The notes beneath the pieces were generated by a model. It did not search any database, was not told where the DNA came from, and was given only the letters and a program-made list of their open reading frames with translations. From Anatilimnocola floriformis (GTDB lineage: Bacteria; Planctomycetota; Planctomycetia; Pirellulales; Pirellulaceae): a stretch of 64,000 bases of DNA. Position numbers and translations under genes: made by a program. The stretch is taken from contig NZ_JAMLFW010000001.1 in NCBI RefSeq assembly GCF_024256385.1, positions 124,001-188,000 on the forward strand, written 5' to 3'. Positions 46,101-54,969 of this stretch are shown piece by piece (positions within the stretch are counted from its first letter, which is position 1; each line of letters starts with the position of its first letter).

Positions 46101-47099
46101 ATGACCAACCCCACCTCGACATATCGCTGGCCTCACCGCCTGGCCCTGCTGTCGGCGGTGGTTATCTTCCCGCTGATTTGGGTCGGCGGGTTGGTGACAA
46201 GCTATGACGCCGGCATGGCCGTGCCCGATTGGCCGGGTACCTATGGTTACAACCTGTTCCTCTACCCTTGGACCACTTGGTTCTTCGGGCCTTGGGATCT
46301 GTTCATTGAACACGGTCACCGCATGCTCGGCGCGACGGCTGGCATGCTGATGATCGCGCTCGTGGTCGCCACTTACTTGTCGAAGTGCCCGCGCTGGTTG
46401 CTGCAGTTTTCGCTGGCTCTGCTCGTGCTCGTGATTCTCCAGGGCGTCCTCGGTGGCATTCGCGTGCGTCTTGACGATCGCATGTTCGCGCTGCTGCATG
46501 GTTGCACGGGACCTGTGTTCTTCGTGTTGGTTGTAGCCTTTGCCACGCTCACGTCACCGCGCTTCGCTCAGCGACCGCTGGGCGAACAAAAAGCCCCGCA
46601 GTCGCTCTCGACGGCAGCCTGGGGTTTTGCCGGAGTTTGCTACCTGCAGCTCGTGCTCGGCGCCCTGGTGCGACACGTACCAGTGACCAGCTCGGCGGGA
46701 TTCTTCCGCGCGGTAGCGCTGCTGCACATCGTCATGGCGATGATCCTGCTTGGTCAGGCGCTGCTCCTTTCCGGCAAGGTGCTGTTTGGCAGAGACCGGA
46801 ATGTTTCGCGCTGGGTTGGCGGTTTATTGTCGGCTCTGATTGTCGTGCAAGTTTCCCTCGGCGCTGCCACTTGGATTGTCAAATACGGTTGGCCGGGCTG
46901 GATGGGTTCGTTCCAGTTCGCCGCCGAACACGTCAACTACGAAAAGTCTGTCCTGCAGGCTGTTATTTCCACCGCGCACGTTGCCAATGGCTCGCTGATT
47001 TTGGCGACGGCAGTGATTCTGTCGCTGCAAGCGTCGCGTCACTGGCGGCCGGCAGTGGCCATTGCTGCTCCTTTGTTGCTCGTGAGGCCTACCGCATGA
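46101..47099 (+). CDS. ctaA: Haem A synthase (COX15/CtaA family)
   Basis: A protein of about 332 residues with eight helices in two four-helix halves. The conserved His residues lie in FIEHGHRMLGATAG, LLHGCTGPVFF, LLHIVMAMILL and STAHVANGSL. It oxidises the C8 methyl of haem O to the formyl of haem A, for the aa3 oxidase beside it. The ATG at 46101 abuts a REP-like repeat, and no proper ribosome site is visible (GGAG is 18 nt away); the GTG at 46095 is an alternative. It overlaps ctaB by ATGA. Confidence 0.92.
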   Translation: MTNPTSTYRWPHRLALLSAVVIFPLIWVGGLVTSYDAGMAVPDWPGTYGYNLFLYPWTTWFFGPWDLFIEHGHRMLGATAGMLMIALVVATYLSKCPRWLLQFSLALLVLVILQGVLGGIRVRLDDRMFALLHGCTGPVFFVLVVAFATLTSPRFAQRPLGEQKAPQSLSTAAWGFAGVCYLQLVLGALVRHVPVTSSAGFFRAVALLHIVMAMILLGQALLLSGKVLFGRDRNVSRWVGGLLSALIVVQVSLGAATWIVKYGWPGWMGSFQFAAEHVNYEKSVLQAVISTAHVANGSLILATAVILSLQASRHWRPAVAIAAPLLLVRPTA

Positions 47100-47998
47100 G
47101 CACTGTCAGCATCAGTCGCCGCGAATCTGCGTCGCGCATTCTCGATTACGTTGAACTCGCCAAGCCACGCATCGGCGCGTTTGTGTTTCTGGTCGTGCTG
47201 GCCAGTTGCTATATCGCGACCAGCGGCAGTTGCAGCCTGGCCGTGATGTTCGCGGCTGCGTTCGGCACGTTGCTCGTCGGTGCTAGTGCGAGCGCGATGA
47301 ATCACTGGATCGAGCGAAATCTCGACCGCCGCATGGTCCGCACGGCCAACCGGCCGATCGCGAGTGGCCGGGTGTCGTCGACCGAAGCGTTGCTATTTGC
47401 GACCGCCACATTTGTTGCCGGCAGCGGGCTGCTGCTCGTCACCAACAATCCCGCGTCGGTCCTCTGGGGCGCGGCGACGTGGGCTGCTTATGTGCTGATC
47501 TACACGCCGATGAAAACGCTCAGCAGCTGGAACACCTGGTTTGGCGCGGTGGCCGGCGCCATGCCCGTGCTCATGGGCTGGTCGGCGACGGGTGCCGAGC
47601 TCAACGCTCCCATCGTGGTCTTGTTTGCGATTCTCGTCTGCTGGCAGTTGCCGCACTTCATGGCCATCGCCTGGTTGTATCGCGATGACTACGAACAAGC
47701 GGGCCATCAAATGGCTACGGTTGTCGACAAGACGTATCGCCTCGCGGCTTGGCAAGCAATCAGCTTTGCAATTGTTCTCGCGCTGCTGCCACTCGGTTTG
47801 CTCGCCGGTCCGCGCACCGCGGCTGCGATGATGGCTGGTGGTTTGCTCATTTCGCTCGCCATCGGCCAAGGTTATTTTGCCTGGCGGTTTTTCCTGAATC
47901 AAAACGAACGAACGTCGCGCCAACTATTGTTGGCGTCGCTGATTTATTTGCCCGCCACGTTGCCTTGCCTTTGCCTGGCTGCCTGGCCTGCCCTGTAA
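47096..47998 (+). CDS. ctaB: Protohaem IX farnesyltransferase (haem O synthase)
   Basis: A 300-residue UbiA-family membrane prenyltransferase with about nine helices. The polyprenyl-diphosphate/Mg site is [19 protein letters not shown] and the second conserved loop is [20 protein letters not shown], as in CtaB/COX10. [10 protein letters not shown] at the N-terminus is also typical. It adds farnesyl to haem B, giving haem O for CtaA. The start overlaps the ctaA stop (ATGA), implying coupled translation. Confidence 0.95.
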   Translation: MSTVSISRRESASRILDYVELAKPRIGAFVFLVVLASCYIATSGSCSLAVMFAAAFGTLLVGASASAMNHWIERNLDRRMVRTANRPIASGRVSSTEALLFATATFVAGSGLLLVTNNPASVLWGAATWAAYVLIYTPMKTLSSWNTWFGAVAGAMPVLMGWSATGAELNAPIVVLFAILVCWQLPHFMAIAWLYRDDYEQAGHQMATVVDKTYRLAAWQAISFAIVLALLPLGLLAGPRTAAAMMAGGLLISLAIGQGYFAWRFFLNQNERTSRQLLLASLIYLPATLPCLCLAAWPAL

Positions 47999-48033
47999 CA
48001 ATTTTAATTCCCGCTCGAAACGGTACGTTTGCT

Positions 48034-49422
48034 ATGTCGGACCATTCACACGATCACGGCCATGACGATCATGGCCACGGGCACCTCAAGCTGCAGTACC
48101 AGCGCAGCCTGCCGATTCCGAACGGCAAGCTTTGCTTGTGGCTGTTCTTGTCGACCGAAATCATGTTCTTCGCCGGTTTGATCGGCGCGTACATCGTGCT
48201 CCGCTTCGGCGCTCCCTCGGGCAGCTGGCCGCTGCCGCACGACGTGCACCTGGTCGAATGGATCGGCGCGATGAACACCTTCGTGCTCATCTGCTCCAGC
48301 GTGACCATCGTGCTCGCTTACGAAGCGTCGAAGTCGAACGCCGTGAGCGTGGCCCGCGGCTGGTTGTTCCTCACGCTCATCCTCGGCTCGGTGTTCCTCG
48401 GCGTGAAGATGGTCGAGTACCGCTCGAAGTTCGCCCACGGCATTTATCCTGCCGCTCCCCGCAGCCTGCTGCACGAAAAGGCAGACGTTTATTATCTGCA
48501 AGACGTTCGCCTGAAATTGGCCGCCCAATTCGACACGTTGAAGTCCAAGCAGAGCGCCTCCGAAACAGATGAAAAACTGCCGAAGCTGACCGACGAAGAG
48601 ACCAAACGGCTCGACACGCTGACCAAGCTCCTCGACTACGTGAAGTGGACCGAAACGATCGCTGCCGTTGATCCCGATACCCTCCGTCGCCATGTCGCCA
48701 TGGAACGCCTGGCCATGTCGATCTACCCGATCGATCACAGCCACGAGAGCGCCGAGAAGAAGCACGAGAAGATCGTCGGCATTCTCAAAGACGAATACGC
48801 CGAAGTCGAAGGGAAGAAAAACGCGGTCAACATTCACAAGACTGATCTGGCCAAGGCCCGCGCTGTCGCAGCTGAAAAGCACGTGAAGCTCGAAGCCGAC
48901 ATCAAGGCATTGAACGAAAAGAAGGCCAACCTCGCCAAGCCGGCTGGCACCACCAGCACTGAGGCTGGCGGCACGACCTTTGTCGCCGTGCAAGACCAGC
49001 CTGCCGAAGCTCAGCAGATCGACTCGCAGATCGCTGCCGCCACCACGGAATTGAACAAGGCCAAAGACGAGATGGCCAAGATCGATGCCGATCTCGTGCC
49101 CCTCGACGCCGAGGTGAAGTTGATGGACGGCCGCTTGAATGCTCAAGAAGTGCTGGTGAACGCTCACGGCGGTTTGAACGAACACGAGAAGTGGCTCCGT
49201 CTGCCGATGATGATTCCCAGCGGCAATATGTGGGCCAGCACCTACTTCCTCATGACTGGCTTTCACGCGATTCACGTGCTCGTCGGCTTGATTGCGTTCG
49301 CGCTGATCCTGCCGAAGCAACTCGATTCGCGCAAGTCTCACATCCTGGAAAACGTCGGCCTGTATTGGCACTTCGTCGATCTGGTCTGGATTTTCCTCTT
49401 CCCGCTGCTGTACCTGTTCTAA
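48034..49422 (+). CDS. ctaE: Cytochrome c oxidase subunit III with a 240-residue coiled-coil insert
   Basis: A 462-residue subunit III; normal bacterial forms have about 200-270. A His-rich tail ([14 protein letters not shown]) precedes helices at about 33-57, 74-97 and 107-125. Residues about 140-385 are a soluble, strongly charged, helical insert rich in Ala, Lys and Glu ([39 protein letters not shown]). Two last helices carry the family signature [14 protein letters not shown] and [16 protein letters not shown]. The frame is continuous and the composition matches its neighbours, so the insert is genuine. The ATG at 48034 follows the ctaB stop by 35 nt. Confidence 0.93.
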   Translation: MSDHSHDHGHDDHGHGHLKLQYQRSLPIPNGKLCLWLFLSTEIMFFAGLIGAYIVLRFGAPSGSWPLPHDVHLVEWIGAMNTFVLICSSVTIVLAYEASKSNAVSVARGWLFLTLILGSVFLGVKMVEYRSKFAHGIYPAAPRSLLHEKADVYYLQDVRLKLAAQFDTLKSKQSASETDEKLPKLTDEETKRLDTLTKLLDYVKWTETIAAVDPDTLRRHVAMERLAMSIYPIDHSHESAEKKHEKIVGILKDEYAEVEGKKNAVNIHKTDLAKARAVAAEKHVKLEADIKALNEKKANLAKPAGTTSTEAGGTTFVAVQDQPAEAQQIDSQIAAATTELNKAKDEMAKIDADLVPLDAEVKLMDGRLNAQEVLVNAHGGLNEHEKWLRLPMMIPSGNMWASTYFLMTGFHAIHVLVGLIAFALILPKQLDSRKSHILENVGLYWHFVDLVWIFLFPLLYLF

Positions 49423-49468
49423 AAATACATGGGGACAATTGAAGTCCCTCCGACATACAAGGTGGTTC

Positions 49469-49939
49469 ATGGGTCACGATAAAAAAGAAGTCGAGCGCCA
49501 GCACTTAGGCCCGACGACCAACATCGACAAGCATGCCTCGCATGGCGGCCTCGGTACTTACATTGCCGTGTTCGTTTCGCTGTGCGTCCTCACGCTGTTG
49601 TCGTTCCTGGTCGGCAACTCGCAGTCGCTGCGGGTGAACGCTCCGCAGGTGATGTGGGCCGCGATGATGGCCGTTTCCTGTGCCAAAGCCATGCTCGTGA
49701 TGCTGTTCTTCATGCATCTCAAGTGGGAAGCCAACTGGAAGTACGTCCTCACGGTGCCGGCCAGCATGATGAGCCTGTTCCTCGTGCTCATGCTCGTTCC
49801 CGACGTGGGCCGCCGCACCCGAACCTATTCCGATGAACGCTGGTTGTATTCGGCCACTCCCCGCGCAGCCCACACGGATGAACATCACGACGAGCACCAC
49901 GAGGGTCATTCGCACGACGCACCTGCCGAGAAAAAGTAG
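49469..49939 (+). CDS. ctaF: Cytochrome c oxidase subunit IV (prokaryotic type)
   Basis: A 156-residue membrane protein with three helices (TYIAVFVSLCVLTLLSFLVG, VMWAAMMAVSCAKAMLVMLF, YVLTVPASMMSLFLVLMLV). FFMHLKWE is the mark of the COX4_pro family. The C-terminal tail is His-rich (HTDEHHDEHHEGHSHD). AAGGTGG precedes the ATG at 49469, which is chosen over the upstream start at 49439. It is a small non-catalytic subunit. Confidence 0.9.
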   Translation: MGHDKKEVERQHLGPTTNIDKHASHGGLGTYIAVFVSLCVLTLLSFLVGNSQSLRVNAPQVMWAAMMAVSCAKAMLVMLFFMHLKWEANWKYVLTVPASMMSLFLVLMLVPDVGRRTRTYSDERWLYSATPRAAHTDEHHDEHHEGHSHDAPAEKK

Positions 49940-49970
49940 TCGAAGTTCGGCTTCGACGGATTGGTGAGAT

Positions 49971-50789
49971 ATGAGTAAGGCAGTGTTGGCGTGGTTGGGT
50001 GTCCTCTTCGTTGCGATGGGGATCACCTTCGTTTGGCTGGGCATCAAATACAGCTTGCCCGCCGTGGAAGTGCGGCCGTCGCACTCGGCGATCGATCAGG
50101 GTTACGAGATCAAGCCGCCGTCGGCCAGCGAGCCGATTCTGACGGAGTTCACGCTCACGGAGCGGAGCGGCCGCAAACTCGGCACCGCCGATTTGGCCGG
50201 CCGCGTGTCGGTGACTAACTTCTTCTTTTCGACATGCCCCGCCGAGTGCTTGACGCAGCAGCGGCAGTACGAAATCGTGCAGAAGGAATTCGGACCCAAG
50301 GGGGTTCAGTTCGTCAGCATCACTTGCGATCCCGAAAACGATACGCCTTCACGTTTCAATAAGTATGTCGCCGAGAAACGGTTCGACATTGCCAACAACG
50401 GCGAAGCTTGGTGGTTCCTCACCGGCGACCTCACGTACATTCAGCGAATCGCCGAAGAGATTTATCAAGTGCCGCTCAAGCGGTTCACGCACACCGAGAA
50501 GTTCGAAGTCCGCGACAAGTGGAACAATCCGCGCGGCAGCTTCTCGTGGAAAGACGGCAAGTCGCTGGTCGATCTGAAGCTGACGCTCGACAAGCTCCTC
50601 GTCGAAACCGAACCGCCGCCAGAAGTGAAAGCCGCCGCTGCCGAACGGACCGCGATGATCGAGCGAGCCATTACCAACGCCAAGGCCGCAAAAGAAGGCA
50701 AGCCGGCAGCAGAGCCCAAGGAAGAAGTGAAGCCAGCTGAAGAAGCGGCTCCAGCGGAAGCACCGAAATCAGAAACACCCGCGCCGTAA
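49971..50789 (+). CDS. SCO1/SenC-type copper chaperone
   Basis: A 272-residue thioredoxin-fold protein anchored by an N-terminal helix (AVLAWLGVLFVAMGITFVWL). The copper-binding Cys89-x3-Cys93 is in FFFSTCPAECLTQ. The SITCDPENDTP segment is also typical, and the distal His may be in KRFTHTEKF. It loads copper into CuA of subunit II. The last 60 residues are a Lys/Glu/Pro/Ala-rich tail absent from usual SCO proteins. Confidence 0.9.
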   Translation: MSKAVLAWLGVLFVAMGITFVWLGIKYSLPAVEVRPSHSAIDQGYEIKPPSASEPILTEFTLTERSGRKLGTADLAGRVSVTNFFFSTCPAECLTQQRQYEIVQKEFGPKGVQFVSITCDPENDTPSRFNKYVAEKRFDIANNGEAWWFLTGDLTYIQRIAEEIYQVPLKRFTHTEKFEVRDKWNNPRGSFSWKDGKSLVDLKLTLDKLLVETEPPPEVKAAAAERTAMIERAITNAKAAKEGKPAAEPKEEVKPAEEAAPAEAPKSETPAP

Positions 50790-50801
50790 GGAACCTGCCG
50801 G

Positions 50802-51269
50802 GTGGAATCTCTCGTCCGTGTGCTACCGCACATCAATGCATCGCTCAACGGTCTGGCCGCGGTGTTGCTCGTCGTCGGTTGGGTGCTAATCAAGCAGCGC
50901 CGCGAAGTCGCCCACAAGTGGTGCATGCTCAGTTGCTTCGGCGTGTCGGTCGTCTTCCTTGCTTGCTACCTCACCTATCACGGCTTGCGACATCAGGTCC
51001 TCGGCGAAACAAGCAAGATGTTTCCCGCCGCGACCTATCCAACGGCGGCCTGGTTTTATTATCCGATCCTCATCACGCATGTCATCCTCGCGGCCCTGGT
51101 CCCGTTTCTCGCCATCGCGACGATTTACTTCGGCCTCAAGGACCAGCGGCAGCGGCACATTCGCCTAGCTCGCTGGACATTTCCGATCTGGCTCTATGTC
51201 TCAGTTACGGGCGTGATCGTATACTTGATGTTGTATCAATGGTTTGTTCCGCAGGTGCCGATCCCATGA
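50802..51269 (+). CDS. DUF420 membrane protein
   Basis: A 155-residue protein with four helices and the DUF420 pattern: LPHINASLNGLAAVLLVVGW, HKWCMLSCFGVSVVFLACYL, YPILITHVILAALVPFLAI and WTFPIWLYVSVTGVIVYLML. Members cluster with oxidase genes and Bacillus CtaM, of this family, is needed for oxidase activity. The start is GTG at 50802. It overlaps the next gene by ATGA. Confidence 0.88.
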   Translation: MESLVRVLPHINASLNGLAAVLLVVGWVLIKQRREVAHKWCMLSCFGVSVVFLACYLTYHGLRHQVLGETSKMFPAATYPTAAWFYYPILITHVILAALVPFLAIATIYFGLKDQRQRHIRLARWTFPIWLYVSVTGVIVYLMLYQWFVPQVPIP

Positions 51270-51553
51270 AAGCCCGCCACATTCTCCGCTGCCTGACCGC
51301 CCTGCTGATCGTAGCTTGCTGCGCGCTGGCCGCCGAAGCGTGCCCCGGCTGCAAGGAACAGATCGCCGGCGATCCCGCCGCGTATAACATCGCCCGCGGT
51401 TACTTCTGGAGCATCCTCTTTATGCTCTCGATGCCGATTTTGATCTTCACCGGCATGGGAAGCTATTTCTACTGGGAAGTCCGCCGCGCCTATGCTCGCG
51501 AAGCCCTCGAACAAGCTGCGGTGGTTGTTGAGCAACCTGCTTCGCAGAGCTAG
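51266..51553 (+). CDS. Small membrane protein with CPGC motif
   Basis: A 95-residue protein: signal-like helix (ILRCLTALLIVACCALAAEA), then CPGCKEQIAGDPAAYNIARG, then a second helix (GYFWSILFMLSMPILIFTGM) and a short charged tail. The CxxC directly after the first helix would face the periplasm, where it could hold copper or exchange disulfides during oxidase assembly (inference). It is translationally coupled to the DUF420 gene and is the last gene of the cluster. Confidence 0.75.
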   Translation: MKARHILRCLTALLIVACCALAAEACPGCKEQIAGDPAAYNIARGYFWSILFMLSMPILIFTGMGSYFYWEVRRAYAREALEQAAVVVEQPASQS

Positions 51554-51565
51554 CCCCGTACAGAG

Positions 51566-51814
51566 ATTGTCGTCGAATACTCCGTATTCGATGGGTTGAC
51601 GTTAAACAGCAACTCCCCGAGGAATGAGCTCCGCGAAATTCCGGCGTTCGGCGAGTGGACGTGGAAGCTCTGAGATTGAAGCGCGAGTGCGTCGCGGTGG
51701 ATCACAAGCCGCTGCGAAATCAACTCGCCGAACTTGCTGGAATATCGCTGGCGCTGATTCCAGCGAGCCTCGGCTTTCGACCGCCACCACCGAATACGGA
51801 GTATTCGGCGACAT
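51566..51814. repeat. MITE-like repeat, complete copy A
   Basis: Terminal inverted repeats of about 29 bp lie at 51566-51594 (ATTGTCGTCGAATACTCCGT...) and 51787-51814 (CCACCGAATACGGAGTATTC..., two or three mismatches). The 249-bp element has no gene. Its interior AATGAGCTCCGCGAAATTCC and CTTGCTGGAATATCGCTGGC recur in the copy at 60708-60890. Confidence 0.8.
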
Positions 51815-51823
51815 AGCCGTCTT

Positions 51824-52174
51824 CTTACTCCCTCGCCTCGGTACTCCGGGGAGAGGGCTGGGGTGAGGGGGCTGGAAGTTTAGAGCGGCTCTATTTGGCA
51901 GATAGTTTTGCCAAATATCTCAGGAGATGCATTATGAGTTATTTCCTAATGGCAGCGTATTTATCGCGCTATTTAGTTGACAACCGTCCACTATGTCGCG
52001 AAAATTCAGGTCGTCCCATCAGCCGCCGGGCGCTAGCCCCCGGCTTCTTCTGCGAGTGAAGGTAAGAGCCGGGGGCTAGCGCCCGGCGGCTGATGGGACT
52101 GTGTTGAGATTAGGTCGATAGCGCTGCTAACCCCTCACCCCGGCCCTCTCCCGAGGCGGGGCGAGGGAGTGAAG
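51824..52174. repeat. Nested inverted-repeat cluster without genes
   Basis: About 45-bp arms at 51824-51870 (CTTACTCCCTCGCCTCGGTA...) and 52131-52174 (CCCCTCACCCCGGCCCTCTC...) are imperfect reverse complements. They enclose an AT-rich stretch (51890-52010) and the perfect hairpin at 52014-52098. With copy A this accounts for the gap 51554-52269. Confidence 0.7.
52014..52098. repeat. Perfect 31-bp inverted repeat
   Basis: TCCCATCAGCCGCCGGGCGC... at 52014-52044 and its exact reverse complement at 52068-52098, with a 23-nt loop. The GGGCGCTAGCCCCCGGC core is of a type dispersed in planctomycete genomes (from memory). It would form a very stable hairpin on either strand. Confidence 0.9.
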
Positions 52175-52269
52175 CGTGCTGCGCACGTGCTTTGTGGCGT
52201 GCAGCGTTTTGGCGATGTGTGATTGCATGTTGGCTTTCGTTTTCACTTCCTTTTTCTAGGAGTCGTCTC

Positions 52270-53304
52270 ATGCCTGCCAAGTCGAAGAATCCGTTGCGGT
52301 CGATTGAGATGCGGGTGTCGCAGCGCGACCGGCAGATTTATCAAGCGGTGGTCATCGAGCAGCGGTTGCAGTCGGCGGTGGCGACCGAGCATGGCATCAA
52401 GCAGCCGCGCGTGAGTGCGATCGTCAGGCGGGTGCGGAAGTGGCGAGCGCTTCCCGCGCCGCCGGGCATGGAGCAGTTTTCGCGCGAGGAGCAGTTGCGG
52501 GTGGCGGCACGCGATCATCGCGATCGGCTGGTTTTTTGGCATCAGCAGGCCGTGGTCGCGTGGCAGTCGTCGAAGCAGACGAAGCACAAAGTGAAGGTGC
52601 GAAAGGTGAAGGGCGAGGAGGTCGAGGAGCGGACGGTGGAGGTGCGCGATGGCGATGATCGGCTGTTCAAGGTTGGGCTGCTCGCCGCGGACAAGATCGT
52701 GCAATTCGAGGGCTTTGATCTGCGCGGCAATGTCGATGTGTCGAACAACGGGCGTGTGCCGGAGCCGCCGAAGATGGTCGACGAAGAGCTTTATCGCGGC
52801 GTGAAACGAAAGGTGATGAGCGGCGACTTCGACACGCTTGGCGATGAAGGCGTGCCCGGCATGTGGCAGCAAGAAGCCGAGAAACGAAATGCCGAAGTGA
52901 TCGCGGCGGCGGCAGTGGCGGAGGAGACGCTGGCGGAAGAGATACCAGCGAACGCGCCGCTGCTGGCGTGCGTGACGGCTGTGGTGGAGCAGAAGAGTTC
53001 GAACCAGAAGCCGACAGTCGTCGAGGATGAAAAGCTGAAGAGTTCCTCCGCAGAATGCAATAAAGTGTTATGCAAGAACGAAAGAAAAACGTCGCAAGAC
53101 AATCAGCAACCAGCGGTTACATCGAAAATAAAAACAGATCACCTGTTATATAACGCTCCGCCGGCCGAGGGGGCTCGCCAGCGGCCACCGACCCCGGTCA
53201 GCGCGCTGGTTCGGGGTTACTGCGTGCCGGTGCAGCATGTACCGGACGACGAACCGCCCGGCACCGGCGAATTCCGCTGGGCGAATCGGCCTCGTGGATC
53301 GTGA
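52270..53304 (+). CDS. Uncharacterised protein with N-terminal helix-turn-helix-like segment
   Basis: A 344-residue soluble, charged protein. Residues about 15-58 (RDRQIYQAVVIEQRLQSAVA then EHGIKQPRVSAIVRRVRKW) look like a tetrahelical HTH. The middle (about 75-180) is Lys/Glu/Arg-rich; the tail is Pro-rich and ends in a Cys/His-poor disordered segment. It resembles phage small-terminase-like HTH proteins only in outline. It starts 10 nt after a T-rich leader and lies at the edge of the accessory region. Sequence near its 3' end recurs at 111-175 in the window. Confidence 0.6.
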   Translation: MPAKSKNPLRSIEMRVSQRDRQIYQAVVIEQRLQSAVATEHGIKQPRVSAIVRRVRKWRALPAPPGMEQFSREEQLRVAARDHRDRLVFWHQQAVVAWQSSKQTKHKVKVRKVKGEEVEERTVEVRDGDDRLFKVGLLAADKIVQFEGFDLRGNVDVSNNGRVPEPPKMVDEELYRGVKRKVMSGDFDTLGDEGVPGMWQQEAEKRNAEVIAAAAVAEETLAEEIPANAPLLACVTAVVEQKSSNQKPTVVEDEKLKSSSAECNKVLCKNERKTSQDNQQPAVTSKIKTDHLLYNAPPAEGARQRPPTPVSALVRGYCVPVQHVPDDEPPGTGEFRWANRPRGS

Positions 53305-53312
53305 CCGTGTTC

Positions 53313-53411
53313 ATTGTCGTCGAATACTCCGTATTCGATGGTGGCGGTCGCAGGCAGTGGGCCGCTGGAATAAGCGTCAGCGAGGAATACAGAGTAGGCG
53401 AGGGTAGCCGT
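53313..53411. repeat. MITE-like repeat, shortened copy B
   Basis: The 29-bp end at 53313-53341 is identical to that of copy A. The interior is reduced to about 45 bp (GCCGCTGGAATAAGCGTCAG), and the right end (GGAATACAGAGTAGGCG...TAGCCG, to about 53411) is a degenerate form of A's right end. It starts 8 nt after the preceding gene. Confidence 0.7.
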
Positions 53412-54761
53412 TGTGAGCCGATGTCAGATTTTTTGAGGCATCTTCCCTTGCTTCAGTCCCCATAATCTCAGCGGCGAGGGGTGTTTCCTTCGCTGGGTTC
53501 GGCGTTCTGTCGCTGGCCCGAAATGAAAACGGCGAGAGTGAACGTTGACGCGTTCACCCCCGCCTGAACATCACTTGCGTATGGAGCAAGCAATGTCTGT
53601 CGTCGATTCTATGGGGCGAAGCTGCGCACCTGCAACGTCGTCTGAGTGGCTATCAATCGGGGAACTCAGCAGGAGATTCAAAGTGCATGTGAACACGGCG
53701 AGGAACGCGGCCAACGCGGGCAGGCTGCGAAGTTACCGGCTGAACGCGGCCAGCTTCGACGGCAAATCGCATCGCCGTTTCAAACTCGAAGACGTTCACG
53801 AATGGCTTGGCCTGACGGCTGTAGAGCAAGGGAGTTGTTCAGGCAACGATTCAAAGCCAACGGTGGTTCTCTGCGCCCGGGTGTCGAGCAGTGGCCAGAA
53901 AGAGGACTTGGCTAGGCAGGTTCAACGGTTAGAGGCGTACGCGAATGAACGATGGGGCGAGGACGGTTGCACCGTTCATAAGTACGTACGTATAGCATCA
54001 GGGCTGAATTACAACGCTCCTGGTCTGCTCTCGTTGGTTAACGACATTCTGAACGGCAAGCTGAACAACGCGTTCCTGGTCATCACTCACCGCGACCGGC
54101 TGATTAGGTTCGGGTTCAACCTGCTCAAGGCAATCTGCGAGACGAAGGGAATCCAGATTGTTCAAATCGAATCGGAAGAACCTAAGAGCCTGATAGATGA
54201 GCTGGTTGCCGACATTCTCTCGCTGAGCCAAGTGGCGAACATGAGCATCTACGGCCAACGCGGCAACAAAAACCGGGCGAGGTTTAGCGAAGTTCCTCAG
54301 GCCACATTCGACTTAATCTGTAACCTGAGAGCCAAGGGCGTGAGCGTGCGCGGCATTCACCGGCAACTTGAACAAGCCAAGGCCAACGTGTGTTCAGACG
54401 GCAAGACGTTCAGCATTCAGGTGGTGCGGCGAATTGCAAAAAGTGTGAACACCAACTCTCTTGCTAAACCGCAACGCGGGGCCGGGAGCTTCGACACATT
54501 CTTACGGGCCAAGCTCAGAGCAGGCGGGCCAGGTTCAAAGGTGAAGCGGTCCCGCATTCTCAAAGCGTACGCCGACTACTGCGAAGCGAATGGCGAACGA
54601 CGCGTAAGCCGGAAGCTATGCCTGGAAAAACTGAGTGAGCATGTTCGAAAACTAAATGTCTCGGTGACGGAAAACGGCGATTCGGTCCTGTACACAGGAC
54701 TCAACCTCATCCCGCACAGCGTCACAACGGCTTAACTGGTCATGTGAGCCGATGTTAGGTT
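53412..54761 (+). mobile_element. Putative IS607-like unit: serine recombinase between 19-bp direct repeats
   Basis: TGTGAGCCGATGTCAGATT at 53412-53430 and TGTGAGCCGATGTTAGGTT at 54743-54761 (17 of 19 identical) flank the recombinase. The left repeat begins where MITE copy B ends. A hairpin with 7-bp arms, GTGAACG-TTGACG-CGTTCAC, lies at 53538-53557. No tnpB is present. Confidence 0.5.
53593..54735 (+). CDS. IS607-type serine recombinase with primase-like C-terminal extension
   Basis: A 380-residue protein. Residues about 18-70 are a MerR-like HTH (SIGELSRRFKVHVNTARNAA). About 85-225 are a resolvase catalytic domain with the nucleophile Ser in CARVSSSGQKEDLARQVQRL and Arg in VITHRDRLIRFG. 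This HTH-first order is that of IS607 TnpA. The family normally ends near residue 200-230; here about 150 more residues follow, including PGSKVKRSRILKAYADYCEA and GERRVSRKLCLEKLSEHVRK, which resemble the winged helix at the end of P4/D5-type primases (inference). GGAG 6 nt before ATG 53593 decides the start. Confidence 0.85.
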   Translation: MSVVDSMGRSCAPATSSEWLSIGELSRRFKVHVNTARNAANAGRLRSYRLNAASFDGKSHRRFKLEDVHEWLGLTAVEQGSCSGNDSKPTVVLCARVSSSGQKEDLARQVQRLEAYANERWGEDGCTVHKYVRIASGLNYNAPGLLSLVNDILNGKLNNAFLVITHRDRLIRFGFNLLKAICETKGIQIVQIESEEPKSLIDELVADILSLSQVANMSIYGQRGNKNRARFSEVPQATFDLICNLRAKGVSVRGIHRQLEQAKANVCSDGKTFSIQVVRRIAKSVNTNSLAKPQRGAGSFDTFLRAKLRAGGPGSKVKRSRILKAYADYCEANGERRVSRKLCLEKLSEHVRKLNVSVTENGDSVLYTGLNLIPHSVTTA

Positions 54762-54969
54762 CTCTCTCGCAGCGATGGCTCAGCCACGCTGAAAATCGTT
54801 TCGAAGCCGTCCGCAGTGCAGGGGCACGGTTCGGCTGAGTGAGGCAAAAACGGGGAGCTTGTCGCGGCCAATCTACCCGGTTGACCGTTCGCTTCACCAG
54901 TCAGTGAAAACAACATGAGGTCATTCTGCATACTGCGGGATACCTTTTTTGTTGACTGCTGGCAATCTG

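Noticed and set aside
50879-51553. A 224-codon frame covering the end of the oxidase cluster
   Set aside because: Its first two thirds overlap the DUF420 gene in another frame; the ATGA-coupled start at 51266 with a signal helix is the real gene.
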